A DNA stretch of 64,000 bases, taken from positions 20,274-84,273 of the forward strand of contig CAITWD010000010.1 of assembly GCA_903896045.1 (NCBI GenBank), given 5' to 3'. The position numbers and the translations under genes were made by a program. The number at the start of each line of letters is the position of its first letter. The first letter of the stretch is position 1. The notes beneath the pieces were generated by a model, which ran no database searches, was not told where the DNA came from, and worked only from the letters and a program-made list of their open reading frames with translations. Positions 54,561 to 63,720 of the stretch are shown piece by piece. Source of the DNA: an uncultured Actinomycetes bacterium. GTDB taxonomy: Bacteria > Actinomycetota > Thermoleophilia > Miltoncostaeales > Miltoncostaeaceae.

Positions 54561-56119
54561 AGAGGAATGTTTCCGTGCTTGCGGGCAGGGCCCTGTTCAC
54601 GCTTGGTCAACGATGCCTCGAGTGCACGAATCAACCACGGCCGCGTTTCCTCGGGCTCGATCACATCGTCGACATATCCACGTTCCGCGGCCTGATACGG
54701 ATTGGCAAAGCGCTCCTTGTACTCCTCAACGAGCTCCGCGCGGCGCACAGCAGGATCGATGCCCTGGGCAATCGCCGCCTCAATCTCGCGCCGAAAGACA
54801 ATGTTGACGGCCCCATCTGCACCCATCACCGCGATCTCACCGGTTGGCCAGGCGACATTGAAGTCGGCACCGATGTGCTTGCTGCTCATCACGTCATAGG
54901 CACCGCCATATGCCTTGCGGGTGATCACCGTGAGCTTGGGGACAGTCGCCTCGGCATAGGCATAGAGCAGCTTTGCGCCATGGAGAATGATCCCGCCGTA
55001 CTCCTGCTGCGTACCGGGCAGAAAGCCCGGGACATCGACAAAACTCACTACGGGGATATTGAAGGCATCGCAAAAACGCACGAACCGTGCACCCTTCACC
55101 GATGCATCAATATCCAGCACGCCCGCTAGGGCCTTGGGCTGATTGCCGACAATTCCCACGGCGTGCCCAGCGAGTCGGGCAAACCCAATCACCAGGTTCT
55201 GCGCATAGAGCGGTGCAACCTCGAAGAAGTCTTCATCGTCGACCACAAGCTCGATAACGCGCGTGATGTCATAAGGCTTTGTCGCCTGGTCGGGGATGAT
55301 CGTCGCAAGCTCGGGCGCCATGCGATCACTCGGGTCGTCGGTCGCCACATATGGGGCAAGGTCAAGATTGTTCTGAGGCAGGAAGGCCATCAATTCGCGC
55401 ACCATCGCGATGCACTCTTCCTCTGAATCCGTCGCGAAATGGCAGACCCCGGAGCGCGTGGCATGCGATTGCGCCCCGCCGAGTTCCTCCATCGTCACCT
55501 CTTCACCGGTGACGGTCTTGATCACGTCGGGCCCAGTGATGAACATGTGACTGGTCTCGCGCACCATGAAAATAAAATCGGTGATCGCCGGGCTATAGAC
55601 GGCGCCACCTGCGCATGGCCCAAGTACCACGGAGATCTGAGGGATCACCCCGCTGGCACGGACATTTCGGTGGAAAATATCCGCATAGCCCGCAAGCGAC
55701 ACCACGCCCTCTTGAATCCGCGCACCACCGGAATCATTTAAGCCGATGAGTGGGCATCCCATTTTGACGGCAAGGTCCATCACCTTGACGATCTTCTCTG
55801 CAAATACCTCGCCGAGGCTTCCGCCAAAGACGGTGAAATCCTGGCTGAAGACATACACCGTGCGGCCATCGATCGTGCCGTGGCCGGTCACCACACCGTC
55901 GCCCCAGGGGCGATTGTCTTCCAGCCCAAATCCGTGGGCGCGATGGCGCATAAACATGTCGAGCTCAGTAAAAGAGCCAGGGTCGAGCAGCAGATCGATT
56001 CGCTCCCTGGCAGTCAGCTTGCCACGTGCATGTTGACGAGCGATGGCATCTTCGCGGCCCTCGCCGAGTGCCTGCGCACGCAACGCCTTGAGCCCGTCCC
56101 GCTTTCCCTCCACTGACAT
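54557..56119 (-). CDS. Acyl-CoA (propionyl/acetyl) carboxylase beta subunit
   Basis: The 520-residue carboxyltransferase has the two halves of the crotonase-like fold: [20 protein letters not shown] with the oxyanion-type GGARIQEGV, and the second domain [32 protein letters not shown] with [21 protein letters not shown]. It transfers CO2 from biotin to propionyl- or acetyl-CoA. GGAGGGGTT directly precedes the ATG. First gene of the three-gene operon. Confidence 0.94.
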   Translation of the reverse strand: MSVEGKRDGLKALRAQALGEGREDAIARQHARGKLTARERIDLLLDPGSFTELDMFMRHRAHGFGLEDNRPWGDGVVTGHGTIDGRTVYVFSQDFTVFGGSLGEVFAEKIVKVMDLAVKMGCPLIGLNDSGGARIQEGVVSLAGYADIFHRNVRASGVIPQISVVLGPCAGGAVYSPAITDFIFMVRETSHMFITGPDVIKTVTGEEVTMEELGGAQSHATRSGVCHFATDSEEECIAMVRELMAFLPQNNLDLAPYVATDDPSDRMAPELATIIPDQATKPYDITRVIELVVDDEDFFEVAPLYAQNLVIGFARLAGHAVGIVGNQPKALAGVLDIDASVKGARFVRFCDAFNIPVVSFVDVPGFLPGTQQEYGGIILHGAKLLYAYAEATVPKLTVITRKAYGGAYDVMSSKHIGADFNVAWPTGEIAVMGADGAVNIVFRREIEAAIAQGIDPAVRRAELVEEYKERFANPYQAAERGYVDDVIEPEETRPWLIRALEASLTKREQGPARKHGNIPL

Positions 56120-56514
56120 AACCCCTCCATGCCGCGATCACGCAGGCCCGACGACGCCGATCAAGGCAACGGGCAGCGACTGCTCGCATCCCCCGTTTCT
56201 GTCCGGTCATACGAGGCAAAATGCGCCCAACGCACCGGTCCGCAAGGCTACCAAAAGCCAGTCCGATGGGCATCTTACGGACAAATGCAACATGCACGTC
56301 ATGCGCACGGCTCATGTGCGCCACATACGCAATATGATCTGTGGGCAGAGGACGCGCACTGCCCATCATCTATCGTCGATAACGGTTCTCGAACTGTGCG
56401 TGTGTGCTGCACGAATTCCAGTTCACGATTTGGCAGTTCGCACTCCATCAGCGTCAGCGCGATGGCATCATCAGCACAATCGCATCGCGCCGACCACCAC
56501 AATTGAGGTCCACC
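56120..56514. promoter_or_regulatory. Gene-free region between divergent pccB and the Cys/His protein
   Basis: Nearly 400 bases without a convincing gene. Both flanking genes are read outward, so promoters for each should lie here. The only marks seen are a small ATCGTCGAT palindrome at about 56370 and a TATGAT box at about 56333-56338. No terminator hairpin and no repeat. Confidence 0.3.
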
Positions 56515-56934
56515 ATGCCGCAGCTCCCTGGATACCCCGGCGCACCGATGAGCCCGATCACGATCGAAGATCCAATGATCGCGGAGCCAGATTTGGATAT
56601 GGAGGACGAACTCTGGATCGATGATTCAGGCGAGGATTACACAGGGTGGTACTGCGTTCGGACCGACCCGTGGCCATGCCCGGCGCCGGGATGCGGCTTT
56701 GTCGCCCTCCATCTCACCGCAGCACATCTGATCATCGTCTGGCCGGAAAACGATGATCCGAGCCTTCTGCGCCATTGTGCTGCCGCACGCGACATCGGGC
56801 GCAATCCGCGTGTCCAGGTCTACGAGGTTGGGCTCGGCCCGGCGTGTTCGTACTATCAATGGGACGCCGCCGGGAATCCCGTCCATGCGGTGCGCAAAAG
56901 CGATGGTGACGATGTCTACTCAGGTGGACGCTAG
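56515..56934 (+). CDS. Small Cys/His-rich acidic protein, unknown
   Basis: The 139-residue protein has a very acidic N-terminal half (PDLDMEDELWIDDSGEDYTG) and a compact WPCPAPGCGF...LHLTAAHLIIVWP element that looks like a C-x4-C...H...H zinc-binding hairpin, then another Cys-containing strand (GPACSYYQW). No known family recognised. GAGGTCC lies just before the ATG. It may bind zinc, but this is inferred only from residue spacing. Confidence 0.55.
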   Translation: MPQLPGYPGAPMSPITIEDPMIAEPDLDMEDELWIDDSGEDYTGWYCVRTDPWPCPAPGCGFVALHLTAAHLIIVWPENDDPSLLRHCAAARDIGRNPRVQVYEVGLGPACSYYQWDAAGNPVHAVRKSDGDDVYSGGR

Positions 56935-56952
56935 CCCACCCCGAGTGCGCGC

Positions 56953-58023
56953 CTAGCCCGAGGACCGCACCTTGCGGGCAAACAGGTCAGTTGCCGGCGA
57001 CACAACGCGGTCCAAGATCAGAATCCCATCGAGGTGATCGATTTCGTGGAGCACGACGCGGGCTTCAAACCCGTCGAGTTCAAGACGTATCTCCCGCCCG
57101 TCGAGATCGCGCGCACGCACCTCAATCTCACGGGCGCGCCGCACATTAGCGGTGATATCGGGAAGCGACAGACAGCCTTCTCGGCCGATTTCTGATCCGT
57201 CAGCTGCGGTCACCACTGGGTTGATCAAAATTTTGGGGCTGCGCGGCTCGGGTACCAACTTATGCCCGGCGCAATCGACAAAAACTATTCGGTGCATGAT
57301 GCCGATCTGCGGGGCAGCAAGGCCAACGGTACGTGGATATACCCCAGCAACACGTTCAAGCGATGCCGCCATTTGCACCACCTCGGGGTCAATTTCCCCA
57401 ATCGCGAGCGTCGGGGACTTGAGCCGGAAATCGGGATACAGCACGACCTCCGGAGTCAATAGCGGGCGCGGCTCCGGCGCAAAGAGCACCATCGAATCAT
57501 CTGGGCCGACATCGTCGGAGATCACCGCGAGCTCGACCTCGTACTGCAACGCAACCGGGGTCAGCTGTGACTGCAGCGCTTTGGCCGTGAGCCCGTCGGG
57601 CAATTCAACTTCGATGCCCAAGACATAAATTGCAGGGGCCCCGAGGGCACGCGATGACAATTCGATGATGTTGGCGCCCTGCGCCGAGATCGCTGTGGTC
57701 ATCGCCGAGACAATGCCCGGCTGGTCTGGCCCGTAAACCGAAATCATGCATCGATCATGCGCATCATGGTCGTCCTCATTCTCCACGGGCCCGACCGAGA
57801 GCGACATCTCAAGCTCCGCGGCAACAGGTGCGAGCGCCGACTCCACATCGGCCGCAGAGACCTCATCCGGCACATTTAAGAGCAGAGCGACCGCGAAGGC
57901 GCCACACAAATGCGACGCCCGACAATCCTCGAGGTTGCCACCAAGTTCGCGAACGACGCGCGTCAGCGAGGCGACAATTCCGGGGCGGTCAGCGCCGACG
58001 GAGGTAACGATCACTTCATGCAT
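56953..58023 (-). CDS. ACT-ACT-peptide deformylase fusion protein
   Basis: The 356-residue protein has two tandem ACT domains resembling GcvR: first about residues 1-78 (VTSVGADRPGIVASLTRVV), second about 90-166 (SVYGPDQPGIVSAMTTAIS). A full peptide deformylase domain follows (about 190-350) with all three signatures: GLAAPQIG (234-241), EGCLS (292-296) and HEIDH (336-340), so Cys294 and His336/His340 can bind the catalytic metal. Deformylases remove the formyl group from new N-terminal Met; ACT domains usually bind amino acids. Such a joining is unfamiliar to me. The ATG at 58023 has a weak ribosome binding site. Confidence 0.9.
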   Translation of the reverse strand: MHEVIVTSVGADRPGIVASLTRVVRELGGNLEDCRASHLCGAFAVALLLNVPDEVSAADVESALAPVAAELEMSLSVGPVENEDDHDAHDRCMISVYGPDQPGIVSAMTTAISAQGANIIELSSRALGAPAIYVLGIEVELPDGLTAKALQSQLTPVALQYEVELAVISDDVGPDDSMVLFAPEPRPLLTPEVVLYPDFRLKSPTLAIGEIDPEVVQMAASLERVAGVYPRTVGLAAPQIGIMHRIVFVDCAGHKLVPEPRSPKILINPVVTAADGSEIGREGCLSLPDITANVRRAREIEVRARDLDGREIRLELDGFEARVVLHEIDHLDGILILDRVVSPATDLFARKVRSSG

Positions 58024-58140
58024 GTCGCCACGGTACAGGTTGTGATTTCAACGGGCCAACTGCATTGGTATTTCCCACGCCAATGTCGTTTCCTCGCCAA
58101 TTCATGACGCGACGCCGCAAAGCGACGTAGCATTGCGTCT

Positions 58141-58698
58141 GTGAACGCCGCCTTATGGGTTACTGCAACGCGTATCACCATGATCCCGGTGGTGATGGCG
58201 CTCCTGCTCGTCAATAGCCACGATGCGCGCTGGTGGGCGGCGGGGCTCTATGCGCTTGCCGCCGCCACGGACTCACTTGACGGCTGGCTCGCGCGGTCGC
58301 GAGGGCAGGTGACGATTGCCGGTGCGTTCTTGGATCCCCTTGCCGATAAATTGCTCGTGAGCGCGGCACTTTTGTGTCTCATACAACTTGGCAATGTCTC
58401 CGCATGGGCAGCGATGATCATTATTACTCGTGAATTTGCGGTGACCGGCCTTCGCTTGGTTGCGGTCAATGAACGACTGGTCATTCCGGCAGGGCGACTC
58501 GGTAAGGCGAAAACGCTCAGCCAAAACCTCGCGCTCTTTGCATTAATCGCACCACATCAATGGGCGTGGATCAACACGCCGCTCCTTGATCTTGCACTGG
58601 TGCTCACCGTGCTGTCGGGGGCCTATTACTTCATCATGGCGCGGCGTCGCCTCTTTGAAATGCATGCCGCCAACGCATCGACAGGAGCAGGTCAGTGA
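58141..58698 (+). CDS. pgsA: CDP-diacylglycerol-glycerol-3-phosphate 3-phosphatidyltransferase
   Basis: The 185-residue membrane enzyme has the CDP-alcohol phosphotransferase signature D-x2-D-G-x2-A-R-x8-G-x3-D-x3-D (DSLDGWLAR then GAFLDPLAD) and about five membrane helices. It makes phosphatidylglycerol phosphate. Start GTG at 58141; the stop overlaps the plsY start (GTGA). Confidence 0.93.
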   Translation: MNAALWVTATRITMIPVVMALLLVNSHDARWWAAGLYALAAATDSLDGWLARSRGQVTIAGAFLDPLADKLLVSAALLCLIQLGNVSAWAAMIIITREFAVTGLRLVAVNERLVIPAGRLGKAKTLSQNLALFALIAPHQWAWINTPLLDLALVLTVLSGAYYFIMARRRLFEMHAANASTGAGQ

Positions 58699-59291
58699 CG
58701 CAATTCCTTGTGATTTGCGCCGCCTATCTTCTGGGGTCGATTTCATTTGCCTACCTCGCTGGCCGTTCTCGTGGAATCGATTTGCGCACCGTGGGAAGTA
58801 AGAACGTGGGGGCGACAAATGTCTTTCGCACCCTCGGTCGCACCATTGGCATTGCGGTCATGGCCCTCGATATCGCCAAAGGCGCCATCGCGGTCGAGCT
58901 CGCACACGCCACCACCACGAGCCCATGGCCTCTTATTGCTGCAGCGGCAGCAATTCTCGGCCATGTCTTTCCCGTGTGGTTGGGCTTTCGCGGAGGCAAA
59001 GGGGTTGCCGTGGCAGGCGGCGCCATGATTGGGCTCGTCCCACTCGCCGCCCTGATGGTCATTGTTGTCTGGGTGATACTGGTTGCGACGACGCGGTACG
59101 TCTCGGTCGGCAGCATTGCCGCAGCCGTCGTGTTTCCGTTCCTTGTGCTCGTCGTGGGGGCATCGTGGCCGGTACTGATTTTTGCGACCTGTGCATCGAT
59201 CGTCTTAATTGTCCGCCACCGTGCCAACATCACTCGGCTCCTGCGCCACGAGGAATTACGCCTGGACTTGTCACGGCGTAAGGGGTCGTAA
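58695..59291 (+). CDS. plsY: Glycerol-3-phosphate acyltransferase PlsY
   Basis: The 198-residue protein has about five membrane helices and the three PlsY motifs: GSISFAYL...G(I)D(L)R, GSKNVGATNVFRTLGR and GHVFPVWLGFRGGKGVA. It acylates glycerol-3-phosphate with acyl-phosphate in phospholipid synthesis. Translationally coupled to pgsA; a hairpin follows the stop. Confidence 0.95.
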   Translation: MTQFLVICAAYLLGSISFAYLAGRSRGIDLRTVGSKNVGATNVFRTLGRTIGIAVMALDIAKGAIAVELAHATTTSPWPLIAAAAAILGHVFPVWLGFRGGKGVAVAGGAMIGLVPLAALMVIVVWVILVATTRYVSVGSIAAAVVFPFLVLVVGASWPVLIFATCASIVLIVRHRANITRLLRHEELRLDLSRRKGS

Positions 59292-59302
59292 GACCCACAT
59301 GA

Positions 59303-59326
59303 GGCACCCGCCGAGCGCCGGGTGCC
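59303..59326 (+). terminator. Hairpin after plsY
   Basis: GGCACCCG (59303-59310) pairs with CGGGTGCC (59319-59326) across eight bases, 11 bases after the stop. Confidence 0.6.
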
Positions 59327-59435
59327 GATCATGCGGTTCGCGCGACCTGCAGTCGCACAGCGTCACGGCATCTTCCTACCGGCGACCGGGGGACGACCCT
59401 TCGCCGGCAGGAATCACGTGATGCCGATCCAACCT

Positions 59436-60017
59436 CTAGCGAGCAGCGCCCTCACGAGTTGCGTCGGGGACCTCAATCAGACGGCCTGAACGCACGTCGT
59501 AGATGTAGCCGTAGACCGGAATCCGCCCCGGAACCAGGGGGTGCTGACGGACGCGACGCACATCCTCAACCACCGACTGCTCCTTATGGGAGATCGTCAG
59601 CCAGTCGATGTAGTTGCCCTCGGTCGATCCCGGGGTGGTGCCGACGTCGTAGAAGCCTTCTGCACCCAAAGCAGCAGTTTCGAGGCTATTCTCAAGCAAT
59701 TCACGCATCACGGTGTCGGAGAAAAATTCCATGCCGCAGTCGGTGTGGTGGATGACAAACCACTCCTTGGTACCAAGCAGCTTGTAGGAAATGACGAGTG
59801 AACGAATCGCATCATCGCTCGCCCGTCCACCAGCGTTTCGGATGACGTGTGCGTCACCCTCGGATAGACCGGCGTACTTGGCCGGGTCAAGACGGGCGTC
59901 CATGCAGGTCAAAATCGCAAAGCCACGTGCCGGAGGAAGGGCGAGTGCACCCTTGTCACCAAAGCCGGCGACATACTGCTCATTTGCCGTCAAAACCTCA
60001 TTCAGAACTGTCGACAC
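59436..60017 (-). CDS. Beta-class carbonic anhydrase
   Basis: The 193-residue zinc enzyme has the beta-CA ligand set: Cys38 with Asp40-Ala-Arg42 (CMDAR), His91 and Cys94 (HHTDCG). It interconverts CO2 and bicarbonate. It likely supplies bicarbonate for the acyl-CoA carboxylase operon nearby. GTG at 60017 has AGGAG nine bases upstream. A small palindrome lies just upstream (see 60056). Confidence 0.92.
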   Translation of the reverse strand: MSTVLNEVLTANEQYVAGFGDKGALALPPARGFAILTCMDARLDPAKYAGLSEGDAHVIRNAGGRASDDAIRSLVISYKLLGTKEWFVIHHTDCGMEFFSDTVMRELLENSLETAALGAEGFYDVGTTPGSTEGNYIDWLTISHKEQSVVEDVRRVRQHPLVPGRIPVYGYIYDVRSGRLIEVPDATREGAAR

Positions 60018-60055
60018 CCTAAATCTCCTAAAAGGTTGTTTGAATTAGGGAATAT

Positions 60056-60068
60056 ACACAATTTGTGT
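60056..60068. promoter_or_regulatory. 13-bp palindrome upstream of carbonic anhydrase gene
   Basis: ACACAATTTGTGT is a perfect inverted repeat (six-base arms around one central base) that abuts a TATATT (-10-like) motif on the minus strand, 39 bases before the GTG. It fits an operator that could control the gene. The regulator is unknown. Confidence 0.45.
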
Positions 60069-60282
60069 GTACGGCACTCCATCGGCAGATCTGCATGCGC
60101 TCACGAGACGCGATACACCGTGCGTATCGCGTGCATATGTCACACCTTCGTGCAGCGCGCGCACGTCACATCTCATGGATGGTCGGCGATCTGCGTCCAG
60201 CATGTTCCGGGGGCGCACTCTGTTGGGGCGCGGTCGCATGCACAACCTCGCCCCAACAGATGCCTACATTCGCGGTGTGCTG

Positions 60283-61272
60283 CTAGCGCGTGCCGTGGAG
60301 CCACTCGTGCACATCGGTGTGATGTGTCGCGTGGAGTCCACCGTGCAGCTCTTGTCGCACCTCGCCGAGGGTGCCGGAACGCTCCGCCTCGACATCATGG
60401 GTGTGAATGGTTTCAAAGTTTGCCTGGTGCGCCCAGATGAAGGCGTCATCAGGAAGCGTGGGAAACTGCTCTGCCACCCCACGCACCATCTCGCGCACGC
60501 TGTCCTCCACGAAACGCGGGCGACGATGTGCACGATCGACGATGTACTGCTCGTCGGTGCGCTTGAGCAACTCATAAATCTCTGAGGACATTCCCTCTTC
60601 GACAATCTCAATCAATGTGTCGGCCGGAATTTCCGTTGTGGTATCGGTTGTGCCGACATAGAGGGTGCCGCGGGCGCGCTGGTTGTGAGTCGCAATCGGC
60701 ACATGGGTCACGATGCGTGCGATTTGCTCGCTGGTAAAGCCATCATTGGCCAATGCAACCTCTGCCTGTGCGCGGATCAGTCCTTGGGCACATGGGCAGG
60801 CATTCATACCTTGTGCGGAAACTCCGACCAGGCGGCGCACCTTGGTGGGCGTTGCATACGCAATTCCAATGAGCTCATACATTTCCTGGCTCTGGATCTG
60901 CGACACCGGGGTCAGGCGCACCTTGGGGTAACTGGCAACAATCTTGACCTCGCTGCGAAGGGCACCCTGTGCGCTGACGACACGCTCCGCAATGTGCTGC
61001 GCGAGTGCCTCGATCACCAATGCTTCGCCAAGAATGACCTCATCGATCGCTTCGTTAATGCCTTCCTCAAAGCGCGACATGTGGACACCCTTTTGCTGCG
61101 GGTTCAAGTCCGCAAAACACGAAATCTCAGCCTGAAACAATTGCTCGACACCTTCGTACCGAATCCGGATGGATTTCGCCGAACGCGTCACACCCGCTTT
61201 ACTCAAACTCAAGGGAGCAGGCGGTTGGCTTTGTTGGAGGTCCTCAAGCGGCAGGATTGCCCTGCTGGTCAT
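60283..61272 (-). CDS. folE2: GTP cyclohydrolase, FolE2/MptA type
   Basis: The 329-residue protein has FolE2 landmarks: RFEEGINEAIDEV, VSYPKVRLTPVSQIQSQEMYELIG-like core (IVASYPKVRLTPVSQIQSQE), the metal-site NACPCAQGL with its Cys, and the C-terminal RRPRFVEDSVREMVRG and THDVEAERSG. It converts GTP to dihydroneopterin triphosphate for folate. The ATG at 61272 has AAAGG seven bases upstream; a longer frame upstream is unconserved. Divergent from rpoD. Confidence 0.9.
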   Translation of the reverse strand: MTSRAILPLEDLQQSQPPAPLSLSKAGVTRSAKSIRIRYEGVEQLFQAEISCFADLNPQQKGVHMSRFEEGINEAIDEVILGEALVIEALAQHIAERVVSAQGALRSEVKIVASYPKVRLTPVSQIQSQEMYELIGIAYATPTKVRRLVGVSAQGMNACPCAQGLIRAQAEVALANDGFTSEQIARIVTHVPIATHNQRARGTLYVGTTDTTTEIPADTLIEIVEEGMSSEIYELLKRTDEQYIVDRAHRRPRFVEDSVREMVRGVAEQFPTLPDDAFIWAHQANFETIHTHDVEAERSGTLGEVRQELHGGLHATHHTDVHEWLHGTR

Positions 61273-61417
61273 TGGAATGCCTTTCGATCGGTCCAATTGC
61301 AGAGGATTGACGGGTATTGCCCGCACGGTGCATCCATCTACGCCCGTAAGGATGGCACTTTTTCTCCACCATGGGGGGGAGTGCGGAGAATTTGCACAAC
61401 CCATTAGACTTCCCTGT

Positions 61418-61439
61418 GCACGGCATTGCGAATCCGTGC
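61418..61439 (+). other. Leader hairpin before rpoD
   Basis: GCACGG (61418-61423) pairs with CCGTGC (61434-61439), ending two bases before the AAGGAG of rpoD. A small fold could modulate its translation. Confidence 0.35.
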
Positions 61440-61452
61440 CAAGGAGCATGTA

Positions 61453-62529
61453 ATGACCCACGCGTCCCCCGCTGGTTCCGCAGTTGTCACGATCATGAAA
61501 ACCCTCCTTCGAGATGGCCGCGAAAAGGGGGCGCTCAGCTACGACGACATCATCCTGGCGTTTGAGGACCACGATGTCTCGCCGGCGCAACTGGAGCAGT
61601 TTCTCAATGACCTCACTGAACGGGGCATTGAGATCCTCGAGGTGGATGCTCCTGGCCCCGAACCCGAGGCGCGCAATATTGATCTCAGTATCGATCCGAG
61701 TCTTGACTCATTGCGTATGTACCTGCGGGAAATCGGACGCGTCCCCTTGTTGACTGCAGGGCAAGAGATCTCTCTGGCCAAGCGCATCGAGCGGGGCGAC
61801 CCGCATGCCAAGGACGAAATGATCGAGGCCAATCTGCGATTGGTCGTGAGTATCGCTAAGGGCTATCTGGGCCGCGGACTGTCATTTCTCGACCTGATTC
61901 AAGAGGGCAGCCTCGGATTAATCCGAGCAGTGGAAAAATTTGACTACCGCCGCGGGTACAAGTTCTCCACCTACGCCACCTGGTGGATTCGCCAGGCAGT
62001 CACCCGCGCGATCGCGGATAAGGCACGCACCATTCGGATCCCCGTGCACATGGTTGAGAAACTCAATCGCGTGATCCAGATGGAGCGTCAGATGACCCAA
62101 AACATGGGACGCGAACCAAAGCCCGAAGAACTCGCAGCGGAGCTTCGTCTCGAGGTCGCAGAAGTTCGAGAAATGCTCAGGCTCGCCCAGCAACCAATCA
62201 GCCTTGAGCGACCCGTCGGCGAAGACGAAGACTCGTCACTTGGTGATTTTGTGGAGGACGAAAGTGCACCCTCGCCATTCGACGAGGTCTCGCGCGTCTT
62301 GCGGGAGGCAGATATTCGGCGTGCCCTCGACACCTTGCCGGAGCGCGAGCGTCAGGTGCTCGAGATGCGCTTTGGTCTGACGGGCGACCAACCACGCACC
62401 CTTGAAGAGGTCGGACGCGCATTCGGAGTGACGCGGGAGCGCATTCGTCAGATCGAGAACAACACCTTACGCAAGCTCAAACAGCTACCCGAAGCGCAGC
62501 GCCTCAACGGATCACACGACTCGCCCTGA
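61453..62529 (+). CDS. rpoD: Primary RNA polymerase sigma factor RpoD
   Basis: The 358-residue factor has a short region 1.1-like start ([21 protein letters not shown]), region 1.2 ([16 protein letters not shown]), region 2.2-2.4 ([27 protein letters not shown] and [32 protein letters not shown]), region 3 and a complete region 4.2 ([21 protein letters not shown]). It directs housekeeping transcription. AAGGAG six bases before the ATG at 61453 sets the start. The end overlaps the convergent response regulator gene by 18 bases. Confidence 0.95.
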   Translation: MTHASPAGSAVVTIMKTLLRDGREKGALSYDDIILAFEDHDVSPAQLEQFLNDLTERGIEILEVDAPGPEPEARNIDLSIDPSLDSLRMYLREIGRVPLLTAGQEISLAKRIERGDPHAKDEMIEANLRLVVSIAKGYLGRGLSFLDLIQEGSLGLIRAVEKFDYRRGYKFSTYATWWIRQAVTRAIADKARTIRIPVHMVEKLNRVIQMERQMTQNMGREPKPEELAAELRLEVAEVREMLRLAQQPISLERPVGEDEDSSLGDFVEDESAPSPFDEVSRVLREADIRRALDTLPERERQVLEMRFGLTGDQPRTLEEVGRAFGVTRERIRQIENNTLRKLKQLPEAQRLNGSHDSP

Positions 62530-63321
62530 CGCCCACCCGAGCGGGGAGTTCCGCACGGGGCTTACCGAAGGTAGGTGCTGCGTCCCAGCATCGCGATGCG
62601 CTGCTGGCATTTGACGTCGCGTTGCGAGAAAGCGATATCCCACGCCATGCTGGGTTTGGATATAGGTGAATGATCCGGGGATTTCATCGACCTTGCGGCG
62701 TAGTCGACGGATGAGTACATCGACTGATCGATCACCATGCCCACGATCTGCGCCCCACACCTCGGTGTAGATCGCATCTCGAGACACCGCTCGCTCGCGA
62801 TGGGCAATCAAGGTCCAGAGCAATTTGAATTCGAGCGGGGTGAGATCAATCGACACACCCGCGATCGTGACCACGAGCCGTTCTGGGTCGACAACCATAT
62901 CCCCTTCTGCGACTGCACTCCGCCCGTCATCGGCCTGCAATAGCGCTGCCCGCCGTGCTGCGACCGATACCCGCGCGACGAATTCACGCATTGAAAATGG
63001 TTTCGAGACCACGTCGTCGGCACCCAGGGCGAGCACCTCAATCCGATCGTGCTCGTTCGTACGTGCGGTCATCACCAGGATCGGCAAATTCGGTGCCATT
63101 TCACGCACCTCCCGGATCAGATGCCACCCATCGATGTGCGGCAGCATCAGATCGAGTACCAGCACATCGGGAAGGCCGCTCTTCAAGGCCTGTAACCCGG
63201 AAAGCCCATCGCCTTGAATGGTCGGGGTAAAGCCGGCGCGCCCGAGATGGAATGCCACCGTCTCGGCAATTGTCGCATCATCTTCGATTATTAACACGCT
63301 CGGAAGCGGCTGCTCGGTCAT
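62512..63321 (-). CDS. OmpR/PhoB-type response regulator
   Basis: The 269-residue protein has a receiver domain (phospho-acceptor Asp57 in VLDLMLP, Thr85, Lys107) and a winged-helix DNA-binding domain (about 130-235; [26 protein letters not shown] then [16 protein letters not shown]). A C-terminal extension of about 34 residues follows. No histidine kinase gene is visible in the window. The adjacent pstS start and the direct repeats upstream suggest a PhoB/PhoP-like role in phosphate starvation. Confidence 0.9.
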   Translation of the reverse strand: MTEQPLPSVLIIEDDATIAETVAFHLGRAGFTPTIQGDGLSGLQALKSGLPDVLVLDLMLPHIDGWHLIREVREMAPNLPILVMTARTNEHDRIEVLALGADDVVSKPFSMREFVARVSVAARRAALLQADDGRSAVAEGDMVVDPERLVVTIAGVSIDLTPLEFKLLWTLIAHRERAVSRDAIYTEVWGADRGHGDRSVDVLIRRLRRKVDEIPGSFTYIQTQHGVGYRFLATRRQMPAAHRDAGTQHLPSVSPVRNSPLGWASGRVV

Positions 63322-63720
63322 TTGATGGAGAACACTAGAACAGTGATCTCAATATGGTTATCAGGTTTTGTGACAAACCAGTGAACAGATTGTGAAACTT
63401 TTTATACCGAGGCCATGACCCTCGATCACCTTCGTGAGAACGCAGATAAAAAGTGGTTTTTTGAACAATCATCCGAGCGCCGATGATTCCATCTTTCCCG
63501 AATTCATCAGGATTGTTACAGGTCTTCACAATTTAATTTGTTGGGACACATCTTCTTCACATCGAGATATCACAACGATTACTTTCCTCACGATTTCATC
63601 TGTTCCAATACGTGTGTCAAACCGCTCGTACGTAGCAACTGACGCATGACCTTTCCTGCAGCTGAGGGACATCTGATTCCGGGAGTACCCGCCCCCTCGG
63701 TCTGCTCATACGAAATAAGG
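63322..63720. promoter_or_regulatory. Divergent control region of response regulator and pstS
   Basis: About 400 bases without a gene, clearly AT-richer by eye than the surroundings. It contains the three repeats at 63364-63396. No other clear structure. Confidence 0.5.
63364..63396. promoter_or_regulatory. Three 11-bp direct repeats, Pho-box-like operator
   Basis: GTGA(A/C) recurs every 11 bases as GGTTTTGTGAC, AAACCAGTGAA and CAGATTGTGAA; read on the minus strand it is TTCAC-(x6)-TTCAC-(x6)-GTCAC. That matches the 11-bp direct-repeat units (GTTCACC, CTGTCAT-type) bound by PhoB/PhoP dimers. It lies 43 bases upstream of the response regulator and 325 upstream of pstS. Confidence 0.6.

Noticed and set aside
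63500..63535. Second Pho-box-like array closer to pstS
   Set aside because: TTCATCA, GTTACA and TTCACA are spaced 11 and 10 bases but match the unit poorly; chance cannot be excluded.
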